A DNA stretch of 64,000 bases from Bacteroidales bacterium UBA2287. GTDB lineage: Bacteria > Bacteroidota > Bacteroidia > Bacteroidales > Tenuifilaceae. Every line of letters starts with the position of its first letter. Within the stretch, counting starts at the first letter, position 1. The position numbers and the translations under genes were made by a program. Of this stretch, positions 52,776-61,378 are shown one piece after another. The notes beneath the pieces were generated by a model. It did not search any database and was not told the DNA's origin. It worked only from the letters and a program-made list of their open reading frames with translations. The stretch spans positions 101,191 through 165,190 of the forward strand of contig DDWL01000066.1 of assembly GCA_002345675.1 (NCBI GenBank), read 5' to 3'.

Positions 52776-53271
52776 AGTTCATAGTTTTTAAAAGTTGCTC
52801 CTTCACTGCTTTTCGTCCTCGCGACAGGTTCATTCGAACGGCATTAATGTCAATATCCAACGTTTTGGCAATTTCGTTAAATTCATACCCTTCAACGTCA
52901 CGAAGGTGAATTATCATTTTTTGCTTTTCGGGTAGCTGGTCAATTAGCCTTTTAACTATTTCGGTGGCGTTTGTTTTGTCGAAATTGGGTTCGGTTATTT
53001 GCAAATCCTTATCGAGTAAAAGGTTGCTGTGTTTTTGAACCTTCATCTTTTCATGCTTAAGCCTGTCGAGGCATAAGTTTTTTATCATTTTCATCGAAAC
53101 GGCTTCGAGGTTATCGTACTTACTCAAGCTTTCCCTTATTTCCCAAAGTTTTTCGAATAAATCCTGAACAACATCCTGAGCGTCTTCGTGCCTATTGCTA
53201 AGAATTTTTAGCGCAAACCGAAAGGCTTTATCCTTTATTGCCAAAATATGTATGTCGAATTCGTTGCTCAT
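52765..53271 (-). CDS. ECF-type RNA polymerase sigma factor
   Basis: 168 aa with sigma-2 (FRFALKILSNRHEDAQDVVQDLFEKLWEIRESL) and sigma-4 (LIDQLPEKQKMIIHLRDVEGYEFNEIAKTLDIDINAVRMNLSRGRKAV). First gene of a four-gene operon with anti-sigma-like protein and two DUF4252 proteins, a widespread Bacteroidetes set-up. Distinct from the ECF factor at 40243-40791. Confidence 0.88.
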   Translation of the reverse strand: MSNEFDIHILAIKDKAFRFALKILSNRHEDAQDVVQDLFEKLWEIRESLSKYDNLEAVSMKMIKNLCLDRLKHEKMKVQKHSNLLLDKDLQITEPNFDKTNATEIVKRLIDQLPEKQKMIIHLRDVEGYEFNEIAKTLDIDINAVRMNLSRGRKAVKEQLLKTMNYGL

Positions 53272-53531
53272 ATATTCCTAAGACGAACTAAGGGGAGAAA
53301 TATAACATTATGGGTTGAAAAAAGTGTAATAATTTCATTAAATATCAATATGTCAGAGAAATGAGTAATTGTTGTTTTAGTTCTACGTTGAAGTTTAGGT
53401 GAAGATTGTATTGAAATTATGCAGCGATGAAGTGAGGATTATATCACCAAAAGCATTGTTAATTATTTTTTTTAAAGTAAATTTGATACATAAATGAGTT
53501 AAGTAACTGATTATTATTAAAAAGTAAAACT

Positions 53532-54554
53532 ATGAAAAATTTACTATTGCTATTTGCTCTAGGGCTGTTTGGACTTTCGCTTAACGCAAACCCTATTATG
53601 GCGCCTACCATCGAAATTTCGGAACTATATTTTGAAAGCCCAGGGGTTTGGAAGCTCGAATTTCATTATTATAGAGATGATGAGGTGAGTATTCCCATTG
53701 ATAGCGCTTTTCTCATTTCGCCACGAAATGAAGTTAAGTTGCAAAATTTAGATTTTGAAGGCAATAATTTGTTGTTTGTTATTACACAGGATAGCCTCGA
53801 TGTTGATTTCCCCATTTATGCTGCGGGCGATACTATAAAAATAAGATGGTACTTATGGGAAGGAGAGTATCTTGAGGATGTTTTAATTTTCGGAAATGTT
53901 TCTGGTGCAGTTATTTCTTATCCCCGAAGTGGTCAGTCGATTGCGAGGTTATGGCATGGTTATGTTAAGGATAAATCGCCAACAATTGAGTTTGAAAATG
54001 ATACCATTGGTGTTTGTGGAACAATGAGCGGAACCATTTACGATATAAATTTAAACTCTGTATCGAATCGTTTATTTAATGTCGACTTCAACTTTGAAAC
54101 TGACGAAAATGGAAATTATAATGCCAGAGTCTGTTCGAAACCAAATACTTTTTCTAATATATACTATGCCAAAGGAAGTTACATTTCAAACATTGTGAAT
54201 ATTACTCCAGTGTCGTATGTAGTTGAACCCGATTCGGTTATATATAGGGATATTTACCTTCAGGGTGAACTTTTAACCAATGTGAATACCGAAATAATTA
54301 ATGATCCTATTAAATTATATCCCAATCCTATAGGCAGAAATGGGAGGTTAAATTACGAGATTGACCTACCCGTAAAGTCGTCGAATGTTGTTATTACATG
54401 TACCACAATTGAAGGGAAATTGATTAAGGAAGAGGTAGTTCAAAATACCAAAGGTGAAATTGACCTTTCAAACCACAGCGGTTTTGTGTTAGTTTCGGTT
54501 TGGGTCGATGGAAAGTTGGTGAAAACGAAAAAAATAGTAGTAACAAATGAGTAA
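53532..54554 (+). CDS. Secreted protein with T9SS type A sorting domain
   Basis: 340 aa with a signal peptide (MKNLLLLFALGLFGLSLNANP) and a beta-rich body of unknown type (IEISELYFESPGVWKLEFHYYRDDEVSIPIDSAFLIS). The last 75 residues form a sorting domain: IKLYPNPIGRNGRLNYEI, VVITCTTIEGKLIKEE, IDLSNHSGFVLVSVWVDGKLVKTKKIVV. Exported by T9SS and probably surface-held. The stop overlaps the following gene by eight bases. No function assignable. Confidence 0.72.
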   Translation: MKNLLLLFALGLFGLSLNANPIMAPTIEISELYFESPGVWKLEFHYYRDDEVSIPIDSAFLISPRNEVKLQNLDFEGNNLLFVITQDSLDVDFPIYAAGDTIKIRWYLWEGEYLEDVLIFGNVSGAVISYPRSGQSIARLWHGYVKDKSPTIEFENDTIGVCGTMSGTIYDINLNSVSNRLFNVDFNFETDENGNYNARVCSKPNTFSNIYYAKGSYISNIVNITPVSYVVEPDSVIYRDIYLQGELLTNVNTEIINDPIKLYPNPIGRNGRLNYEIDLPVKSSNVVITCTTIEGKLIKEEVVQNTKGEIDLSNHSGFVLVSVWVDGKLVKTKKIVVTNE

Positions 54555-55089
54555 GTTTTTATATTTACTCACTTTGCTATTTCCCCTTACAATTGCTGCG
54601 CAAGAAAAATTGCAGTTTGTTGGAGAGAAAATCGATTTCGCAATTGATTCCTCGCGATTCTCGGTAAATGGTATTTACACGTTTGTTAATATTTCGCCTA
54701 ACGATATAAATCAAACTATTTTTTACCCTTTTGCCAAAGGAGCCAGTTCGGTTGAGTTTAAGCGAGTTTTTAATTTATCGTACAGCCGCAATATCAATTT
54801 TACCTTGAAGGAGAGCGGGGCTGTTTTTAAACTTTTCATTGCGTCGGCCGATACTATTCGAGTAAATATTTCGTACTCCCAAAAAACAGGCAAAGAGAAT
54901 GTTTATATTCTAAGGTCGACCCAGTATTGGAATCGCCCATTGCAGTTTGCCGAGTATACGTTAACAACCGACAGATCTGTTTCAATCGATAGCGTTTCGT
55001 ATGCTCCCGATAGAATAGAGGAGAATGTTTACTATTATCGAAAAGTGGACTTTTTTCCATACGAGGATTTTGTAGTAATTATTAAATAG
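54547..55089 (+). CDS. Secreted protein of unknown function
   Basis: 180 aa with the signal peptide MSKFLYLLTLLFPLTIAAQ and a beta-sandwich-like body with alternating strands (FVGEKIDFAIDSSRFSVNGIYTFVNISPNDINQTIFYPFAKGASSVEF). Overlaps the preceding T9SS protein gene by eight bases, so the two are translated together and may interact. No sorting domain or known motif. Confidence 0.6.
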   Translation: MSKFLYLLTLLFPLTIAAQEKLQFVGEKIDFAIDSSRFSVNGIYTFVNISPNDINQTIFYPFAKGASSVEFKRVFNLSYSRNINFTLKESGAVFKLFIASADTIRVNISYSQKTGKENVYILRSTQYWNRPLQFAEYTLTTDRSVSIDSVSYAPDRIEENVYYYRKVDFFPYEDFVVIIK

Positions 55090-55401
55090 TATTTATCAAA
55101 CGGCGATTCGGTGTTGTTGCGTTATAACTACATGTCATAAATTGCACATTATAAATGCATTATTTTAAAGAGTTTTTACTTTTATATCTTATGTTGAATT
55201 GGGAAATTTCAATGTTCTCTGCATGGATGTAATATTGTATATAACACGCTTTAAGTAATGAAAATCACTGGGATATCAAAGTAACTCTTCAGTATTGTCG
55301 AACCCCCTTTTCAGTTTATTCTTCACGAAAAATACTAGGGTAAGGTTATAATCTCAACTCAAACCCCTACTTTTGCACTTCGAAATAAAAAAATATAAGA
55401 G
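55090..55401. other. Intergenic region before ychF
   Basis: 312 AT-rich bases. A TACTTTTG -7 box (55367-55374) for ychF is the only element recognised; no RNA gene seen. Confidence 0.5.
55367..55374 (+). promoter_or_regulatory. Candidate -7 box for ychF
   Basis: TACTTTTG matches TAnnTTTG 28 bases before the ychF ATG. No clear -33 TTG. Confidence 0.5.
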
Positions 55402-56496
55402 ATGGCTTTACAATGCGGAATTATTGGTATTACCAATGTGGGTAAAACCACCATTTACAACTGTATGTCGAGTACCAAGGCCGAGGCTAGTGGTTTTTCG
55501 TACGGCAGCAAAACCAACCTAAGTATAATTAATGTTCCCGACGAGCGACTGAAGGAACTTCAGAGGTTTCAGCCAACCGACCGAAGCGTGCATGCTACAG
55601 TCGAAATAGTCGATATTCCAGGTTTAACAAAAAGTTCAGGGCGAAGCGATAAGGGGGCAAATCAGTTTCTTGCCGATATTCGCAACTGTGATGCGCTGGT
55701 TCACGTTGTTCGCTGTTTCGACGACCCCAACCTTCCACATATCGACGGCAGTGTCGATCCCATTCGCGATATCGAAACCGTTAACTTCGAACTTCAGGTT
55801 AAGGACTTAGAATCGGTTGAGAAGAAAATTTCGCGTCAGGAAAAGCTTATTAAAACTGGCGATAAGGATGCAAAGCATATTATTGAAGTGCTAACTGCGT
55901 ATAAAAATCATTTAGAGGATTTTAAAAATGCCATTTCGGCACCGGTTAGCGACGACGATAAAAAGCATGTGGCCGACCTGTTTCTACTGTCGACCAAGCC
56001 TATTATTTATGTTTGCAATGTTGACGAGAAATCGGCAATAAACGGCAATAAGTACGTTGAAAAGGTTAGGGAGTTTTTTAAAAACGAGAACACCGAAATT
56101 CTTGTTATTGCAGGTAAACTCGAGTCGGAAATTGCCGAACTTGAGGATGAAAACGACCGAATGGAGTTTTTAAAGGAGGTAGGTTTGCTCGAACCCGGCG
56201 TTAATAAGCTAATTCGTGCTGCCTATTCGCTGCTTAACTTAGAAACGTTTTTCACCATTGGTCAAAAGGAGAATAGAGCTTGGACAATTAAAAAAGGGAT
56301 GACAGCCCCACAGGCAGCAGGCGTAATTCATAGCGACTTGGAGCGAGGTTTTATTCGTTCCGAAGTAATGAAGTATAACGACTTTATGACCCTTGGCTCC
56401 GAGCAAGCGTGTAAGGAAAAAGGCAAATTCTATATTGAGGGCAAAAACTACATTGTTGAGGATGGCGATATACTTCACATTAGGTTTAATGTTTAA
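55402..56496 (+). CDS. ychF: Divergent redox-regulated ATPase YchF/OLA1
   Basis: 364 aa, complete, with GIIGITNVGKTT (P-loop), the switch region ending IINVPDERLKEL, DIPGLTKSSGRSDKGANQFLADIR (G3 and switch II) and the C-terminal TGS-like domain (WTIKKGMTAPQAAGVIHSDLERGFIRSEVM). The N-terminal ATPase is followed by a coiled coil (about 135-200). Two stretches differ from typical YchF: GFSYGSKTNLS where NYPFxTIEPNVG is usual, and SSGRSDKGANQFL where GASKGEGLGNKFL is nearly invariant. Family membership is clear, but it is a divergent branch. Confidence 0.88.
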   Translation: MALQCGIIGITNVGKTTIYNCMSSTKAEASGFSYGSKTNLSIINVPDERLKELQRFQPTDRSVHATVEIVDIPGLTKSSGRSDKGANQFLADIRNCDALVHVVRCFDDPNLPHIDGSVDPIRDIETVNFELQVKDLESVEKKISRQEKLIKTGDKDAKHIIEVLTAYKNHLEDFKNAISAPVSDDDKKHVADLFLLSTKPIIYVCNVDEKSAINGNKYVEKVREFFKNENTEILVIAGKLESEIAELEDENDRMEFLKEVGLLEPGVNKLIRAAYSLLNLETFFTIGQKENRAWTIKKGMTAPQAAGVIHSDLERGFIRSEVMKYNDFMTLGSEQACKEKGKFYIEGKNYIVEDGDILHIRFNV

Positions 56497-56533
56497 AGTC
56501 AATAGGTTGTAATTTGTTTACTTGTAATCGTTT

Positions 56534-56567
56534 AAAAAGTCCGAAAAGCAATTTTCGGACTTTTTTT
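56534..56567 (+). terminator. Strong rho-independent terminator after ychF
   Basis: A 14-bp stem (56534-56547 with 56552-56565), a four-base loop and a run of T. Confidence 0.88.
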
Positions 56568-56704
56568 ATGCCCTTTTCGGCAACTTTTTTATTTCCGTTC
56601 GTAAAAATAAGGATGAAACGTTGGGATATTACTTTTTATACTTTCTACCTTTAGCGCACTTTTAACCCTATTGTTTCACCATAACTAATATCTTTTATAA
56701 CCAC

Positions 56705-59518
56705 ATGAAAAGTTTCGTTTCTTTTTTAGTATTGTTAACCCTTTTAGTTTCTCCACGCCTACTGCTTGGGCAGGAGTACTACTTTAAATTCTCCGAAGAA
56801 AATAAAGAAAAGATTAACACAATTGTTACCAAAGCCGTATCAATCGATAAAATCGAAGGATCAACGGTTTACGCCTATGCTAACCCCAAGGAACTAGAGA
56901 AATTTAAGTCGCTTGGCTACAATGTTGAGATGCTTTCGCACCCTTCATCTTTGGCAAAGTCTCTTACCATGGCAACTACCATTGCTCAAATGGCCTCGTG
57001 GGATCGTTACCCAACCTACGAAGTTTATAGGGGCATGATGAAAAAGTGGGAGCAGGACTACCCTACACTATGCAAACTCGATTCGATAGGAACTACTGTT
57101 GATGGGCGAAAACTCTATGTTATAAAAATTTCCGATAACGTTTTGGTTGATGAGGCGGAACCCGAGTTTTTCTACTCAAGTACTATGCATGGCGACGAAG
57201 CTACAGGTTACTACATGATGCTACGCTTAATTGACTATTTACTTGCCAACTATGCCACCGATTCACGAGTTGCTGCCATGGTAAATAGCATGGCCATTTA
57301 CATTAACCCCAATGCAAATCCCGACGGAACTTACAATTCAGGTAATCATACAGTTAGTGGCTCAACAAGGTCGAATGGCAACGGTGTCGATATAAACCGC
57401 AATTTTCCCGATCCTAAAGGTGGCGATCATCCCGATGGCTATAGTTGGCAACCCGAAACCGTTGCCATGATGAACTATGCTAGCAGCAAGCACTTTGTGC
57501 TTTCGGCAAACTTTCATGGAGGCATTGAACTTGCCAACTACCCCTGGGATACTTGGACCAGTAGTCAAAATCCTCATCCCGACAACAACTGGTGGTACAC
57601 CGTGGCTCGCCAGTACGCCGATTTGGCTCAGTCCAATAGCCCTTCGGGATATTTTACTGGACAAAGTAATGGAGTAACTCATGGTGGCGACTGGTACGTT
57701 GTTGAGGGCGGTCGACAGGACTACTTTAACTACTGGCATCACTGTCGTGAAATAACCCTTGAGGTTTCGGATACTAAGTTAATTGCTTCCGAAAATCTTA
57801 TTGCCCATTGGAACTACAACCGCGAAGCTATACTAACTTACATGGAGCTAATATATAAGGGCTTCTACGGAACTGTTACAAATACAAGCGGACTACCATT
57901 AAATGCTACAGTAACAATTGTTGGGCACGACAAGGACAATTCGCATGTTGTTACAAATCCAACTCATGGAAACTATTACCGAATGATTGCTCCGGGAACG
58001 TACAATGTTACATATAGCGCAGAGGGACACATTTCTAAAAATCACTCTATTGTAATAGCAAATTACACTTCGAGTGTGGTTAAAAATGTTGTTTTGGTTG
58101 AGTTGGTTCAAACAACCCTATCTGGAACAGTAACGCTAAACGGATTGGGAACCCCAATTCAGGGAGTAAAAGTTGAACTTATTGGTTCTTCAGTTGAGCC
58201 AGTTTATACAGCAGCAAATGGAACTTACACTTTCCCTGCAGTTTACGAAAACACTTACCAAATAAAGGCTTCGAAGAGTGGATATTTTTCATACATACAG
58301 GAAGAAACAGTTACTTTGAGCAATAATGTTGTTAATTTTACTCTATCCGAAAGCAATGCCGAAAGTTTTGAGTCGAATATCCCCGCTGGATTTACATATA
58401 CTGGTGGTAACTGGACCCGCGACAATACAGTTTCGTACGATGGCAACTACAGCATGAAATCGGCACCCATTGGCAATAGTTCGCAAACTTCAATGCAAAT
58501 AACGCTAAATATTGCCACGGCTGGAAGCATTTCGTTTTATCGCAAGGTCTCGTCGGAGAGCGGTTATGATTTTTTAAAGTTTTATATTGATGGAACTCAA
58601 AAAGGCTCGTGGAGCGGCAATCAGGATTGGGCTGAGGTTTCATACGCAGTAACAACTGGTAGCCATACATTTAAGTGGGAGTATAGCAAAGATGGAAATC
58701 AGGTAAGTGGTAGCGACTGTGCTTGGGTCGATAATATTATTTTCCCCCAGTCGTACCAAAATGTTACTTTCACAGTAACCTCTAATAGTATTGCAGAAAG
58801 CGGAGCATTAATATCGTTTAATAGCACTCAGCAAACCACAAATGCATCGGGGGTAGCAACATTCACAAATGTTTTACGTGGAAATGGGAAAGCATATTCG
58901 GTTTCGAAAACTGGATTTGACTCGGCAAACGGAGAATTAGATGTGCTTTATACCAATGTGAACAAGGCTGTTTCGTTAACATCGGGAGCTGTAACCTATA
59001 CTTTAACATTTAATGTGAAGTATAACAGCGAGCCAATCAGCGGAGCTTTAGTTACTTTAAATGGAAATCAAAAAACAACTTTGGCCGATGGTTCTACCAC
59101 ATTTTCAGGTTTACCACAAGGCTCATATAACTACTCTGTGGTAGCCGAAGGCTACAATGCAGTAAACGGCAACATTGGCGTTAGCTCTAATCAATCAGTT
59201 AATGTTAATATGGTGCTTTCATCCGTCTCTACTCCAGTTATCTCGGGAAGTGTTTTCGAGTTAAATACATGGCCATTGCCATTTACCAGTCACCTTAATG
59301 TGGCATTAAATGTTGTTGTTCCGTCGAAAGTAATTGTTGAAATTTACAGTATAACAGGTCAAAAGGTATTAACACTATCCGATAAATTCGAAAATTCTGG
59401 TGTTAAAACTTATACATGGAATGTTTCGGAAAATATTCCTAGTGGAGTGTACTTTGTTAAAGTTACTGTTAATGGCAATTTAGCTGTTAAGAAAGTTTTA
59501 TACAACGGAACTTTCTAG
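56705..59518 (+). CDS. Secreted M14 zinc carboxypeptidase with T9SS sorting domain
   Basis: 937 aa. The signal peptide ends LLLGQ (about 22). The M14 domain (about 115-390) has Zn ligands in MHGDEATGY (His162, Glu165) and FHGG (His271), the substrate Arg/Asn in DINRNFPD and the catalytic Glu353 in EITLEVSD. Downstream are CarboxypepD_reg-like beta repeats (about 395-555), a jelly-roll or MAM-like region (SFESNIPAGFTYTGGNW, about 565-695), two more repeats (about 700-850) and a sorting domain (WPLPFTSHLNVAL, IYSITGQKVLTL, GVYFVKVTVNG). A surface exopeptidase, probably for protein degradation. Confidence 0.9.
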   Translation: MKSFVSFLVLLTLLVSPRLLLGQEYYFKFSEENKEKINTIVTKAVSIDKIEGSTVYAYANPKELEKFKSLGYNVEMLSHPSSLAKSLTMATTIAQMASWDRYPTYEVYRGMMKKWEQDYPTLCKLDSIGTTVDGRKLYVIKISDNVLVDEAEPEFFYSSTMHGDEATGYYMMLRLIDYLLANYATDSRVAAMVNSMAIYINPNANPDGTYNSGNHTVSGSTRSNGNGVDINRNFPDPKGGDHPDGYSWQPETVAMMNYASSKHFVLSANFHGGIELANYPWDTWTSSQNPHPDNNWWYTVARQYADLAQSNSPSGYFTGQSNGVTHGGDWYVVEGGRQDYFNYWHHCREITLEVSDTKLIASENLIAHWNYNREAILTYMELIYKGFYGTVTNTSGLPLNATVTIVGHDKDNSHVVTNPTHGNYYRMIAPGTYNVTYSAEGHISKNHSIVIANYTSSVVKNVVLVELVQTTLSGTVTLNGLGTPIQGVKVELIGSSVEPVYTAANGTYTFPAVYENTYQIKASKSGYFSYIQEETVTLSNNVVNFTLSESNAESFESNIPAGFTYTGGNWTRDNTVSYDGNYSMKSAPIGNSSQTSMQITLNIATAGSISFYRKVSSESGYDFLKFYIDGTQKGSWSGNQDWAEVSYAVTTGSHTFKWEYSKDGNQVSGSDCAWVDNIIFPQSYQNVTFTVTSNSIAESGALISFNSTQQTTNASGVATFTNVLRGNGKAYSVSKTGFDSANGELDVLYTNVNKAVSLTSGAVTYTLTFNVKYNSEPISGALVTLNGNQKTTLADGSTTFSGLPQGSYNYSVVAEGYNAVNGNIGVSSNQSVNVNMVLSSVSTPVISGSVFELNTWPLPFTSHLNVALNVVVPSKVIVEIYSITGQKVLTLSDKFENSGVKTYTWNVSENIPSGVYFVKVTVNGNLAVKKVLYNGTF

Positions 59519-59549
59519 CTCCTGAAATACCAATGTTTTTAATATTTTT

Positions 59550-59579
59550 GCGGGGAACTTTTTGTTCCCCGTTTTTTTT
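59550..59579 (+). terminator. Terminator of the M14 gene
   Basis: Stem CGGGGAAC/GTTCCCCG with a five-T loop and a seven-T tail, only 33 bases after the M14 stop. Confidence 0.88.
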
Positions 59580-59590
59580 ACCAACATACT

Positions 59591-61240
59591 ATGAGAAATA
59601 GAATTACCGTGGTTTTTGTAACCATCCTTTGCTGCGCTTCGCTTGTAAAAGCGCAGAGCCATATGAATATTCCTTCGGAAAGGCCTAAGCTAATTGTGCA
59701 AATTGTGGTTAGCCAAATGCGGTTCGATTACCTGCATCGCTACTCCGATAAGTTTGGCGCCGAAGGGTTTAATATGCTGGTTGCCGATGGCGCTTCGTGC
59801 CGAAATGCTCGCTATAACTACATACTTACCCAGTCGATGCCCGGGTTGGCAACAATAGCAACAGGAACAAACCCAAGTGTTCATGGCATTGTGTCGAATA
59901 AATGGTACTCTCGCTCCAATAACCTTGAGGTTGATGCACTTGCCGATGACAAAATGACTACCGTTGGGGGTAGTTTTTTTGCAGGGAAATTTTCTCCCAA
60001 AAATTTGGTGACAAGTACACTGGGCGATGAGCTGCGCTCGTTCGATGCCCGCTCAAAAGTTGTAGGTGTTTCGATGGAGGCAGCCTCGGCAATTTTGTCG
60101 AGCGGACATAATGCCAATGGCGCTTTTTGGTTCGACTCGGAGCGAGGTAAGTTTATTAGTAGTAGCCACTATATGCAGGTTTTACCTGCATGGGCCGATA
60201 CGTTTAACACCAAAGGCTTTGCCGATTTATACCTAAACCGCGATTGGAGTTTACTGAATCCAGTAAACCGTTACGCCGAAGCCGATACTGCAATGATAAA
60301 AGAGCCACAGGCAAAAAAACGCATTGGCGAAAAGCTAAAAAGAATGTTTCAGGGTCTTGTTTCGGCTAAAAAGCAAACCAAGGACTACACGCCGCTACTC
60401 GAAAACCCATTTGGAAATAATTTAACCAAAGATTTTGCCATAGCAGCTATTATTGGCGAAGGATTGGGCAAGGATGAGCATACCGACTTTCTTACAATAA
60501 CATTCACACCAAACAAAGTTATAGGACTTAAAAATGGTCCCCATTCTATTGAAGTTGAGGATACATACCTTCGCCTCGACGCCGAACTGGCTCATTTTAT
60601 TGCATTCCTAAATACCGAAATTGGTCGCCATAACTACTTGCTTATACTTACCTCCGACCAGGGCGTGGCAGCAACACCCGAGCATTTAGAAAAAACGAAA
60701 GTTCCCGGAGGCTACTTCGAGCCTCGTCAGGCTATGGTTTTACTCGGAAGCTACTTAAATGTAGTTTATGGTACAGGAAACTGGGTGAGCGGATACCACG
60801 AAAAACAAATATACTTAAACCAAAGGCTAATAGAGGATTCGAATATTCCCATCGATGCATTCCAGCAGCGAGTTGCTAATTTTATGCTTCAGTTTACAGG
60901 AGTAGCCAATGCGGTTACGGCACAAACGCTACAATCGAGTAATTTTACAAGCGGCTTGTTTCAGAAATTTCAGAATAGCTATAATCAGCGCCGTTCCGGC
61001 GACATAATTATAAACCTCGAACCCGGCTGGGTTGAACGAAATGGCTCCATTACCTCGGCAGGCTCTCCCTATAACTACGACACTCACGTACCATTAATTT
61101 GGTACGGCTGGAAAATGAAACGCCGCCAAATATTAACTCCTATTAACATGTCCGACATTGCCCCAACAATTGCAACGCTAATTGGCACAAGCTGGCCAAA
61201 CGGAGCAACTGGAACGCCAATAAAGGAGATAATTGAGTAA
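59591..61240 (+). CDS. PafA-family alkaline phosphatase-like protein, probably inactive
   Basis: 549 aa with a signal peptide (about 1-22). Fold signatures of PafA are clear: RPKLIVQIVVSQMRFDYLHRY, PSVHGIVSNKWY, GPHSIEVEDTYLRLD and SPYNYDTHVPLIWYGW. By comparison with Elizabethkingia PafA as I recall it, Asp38 becomes Ser41, nucleophile Thr79 becomes Ser82, Lys162 becomes Glu163, Arg164 becomes Ala165, Asp305 becomes Lys309, His309 becomes Leu313 and His353 becomes Gln357. Only Asn103, Asp356 and His499 are kept. Two-metal phosphatase chemistry is therefore unlikely, yet the frame is intact and well conserved. A binding or scaffold role is inferred. Confidence 0.82.
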   Translation: MRNRITVVFVTILCCASLVKAQSHMNIPSERPKLIVQIVVSQMRFDYLHRYSDKFGAEGFNMLVADGASCRNARYNYILTQSMPGLATIATGTNPSVHGIVSNKWYSRSNNLEVDALADDKMTTVGGSFFAGKFSPKNLVTSTLGDELRSFDARSKVVGVSMEAASAILSSGHNANGAFWFDSERGKFISSSHYMQVLPAWADTFNTKGFADLYLNRDWSLLNPVNRYAEADTAMIKEPQAKKRIGEKLKRMFQGLVSAKKQTKDYTPLLENPFGNNLTKDFAIAAIIGEGLGKDEHTDFLTITFTPNKVIGLKNGPHSIEVEDTYLRLDAELAHFIAFLNTEIGRHNYLLILTSDQGVAATPEHLEKTKVPGGYFEPRQAMVLLGSYLNVVYGTGNWVSGYHEKQIYLNQRLIEDSNIPIDAFQQRVANFMLQFTGVANAVTAQTLQSSNFTSGLFQKFQNSYNQRRSGDIIINLEPGWVERNGSITSAGSPYNYDTHVPLIWYGWKMKRRQILTPINMSDIAPTIATLIGTSWPNGATGTPIKEIIE

Positions 61241-61245
61241 AACGT

Positions 61246-61280
61246 TAGTCACGGGGTGACTCAAAGTCACCCCGTGACTA
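61246..61280. repeat. 35-base perfect hairpin, copy 1
   Basis: Sixteen-base arms starting TAGTCACGGGGTGACT with loop CAA. It lies just after the PafA-family gene and before the LRR gene's promoter. Two more copies occur near the window's end. Confidence 0.9.
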
Positions 61281-61292
61281 TTTTAAAAGTTT

Positions 61293-61300
61293 TATATTTG
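61293..61300 (+). promoter_or_regulatory. -7 box of the LRR protein gene
   Basis: TATATTTG, an exact TAnnTTTG match, 13 bases after the hairpin and 79 before the ATG. The same hairpin-promoter unit recurs at 63921-63974. Confidence 0.55.
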
Positions 61301-61378
61301 CAGCTACTTTACTAATTAAAAGGTTTTAAAAATGCAAAATTTAAACCATTAAAATACAAGCCCTTATAAATTGAAAAC

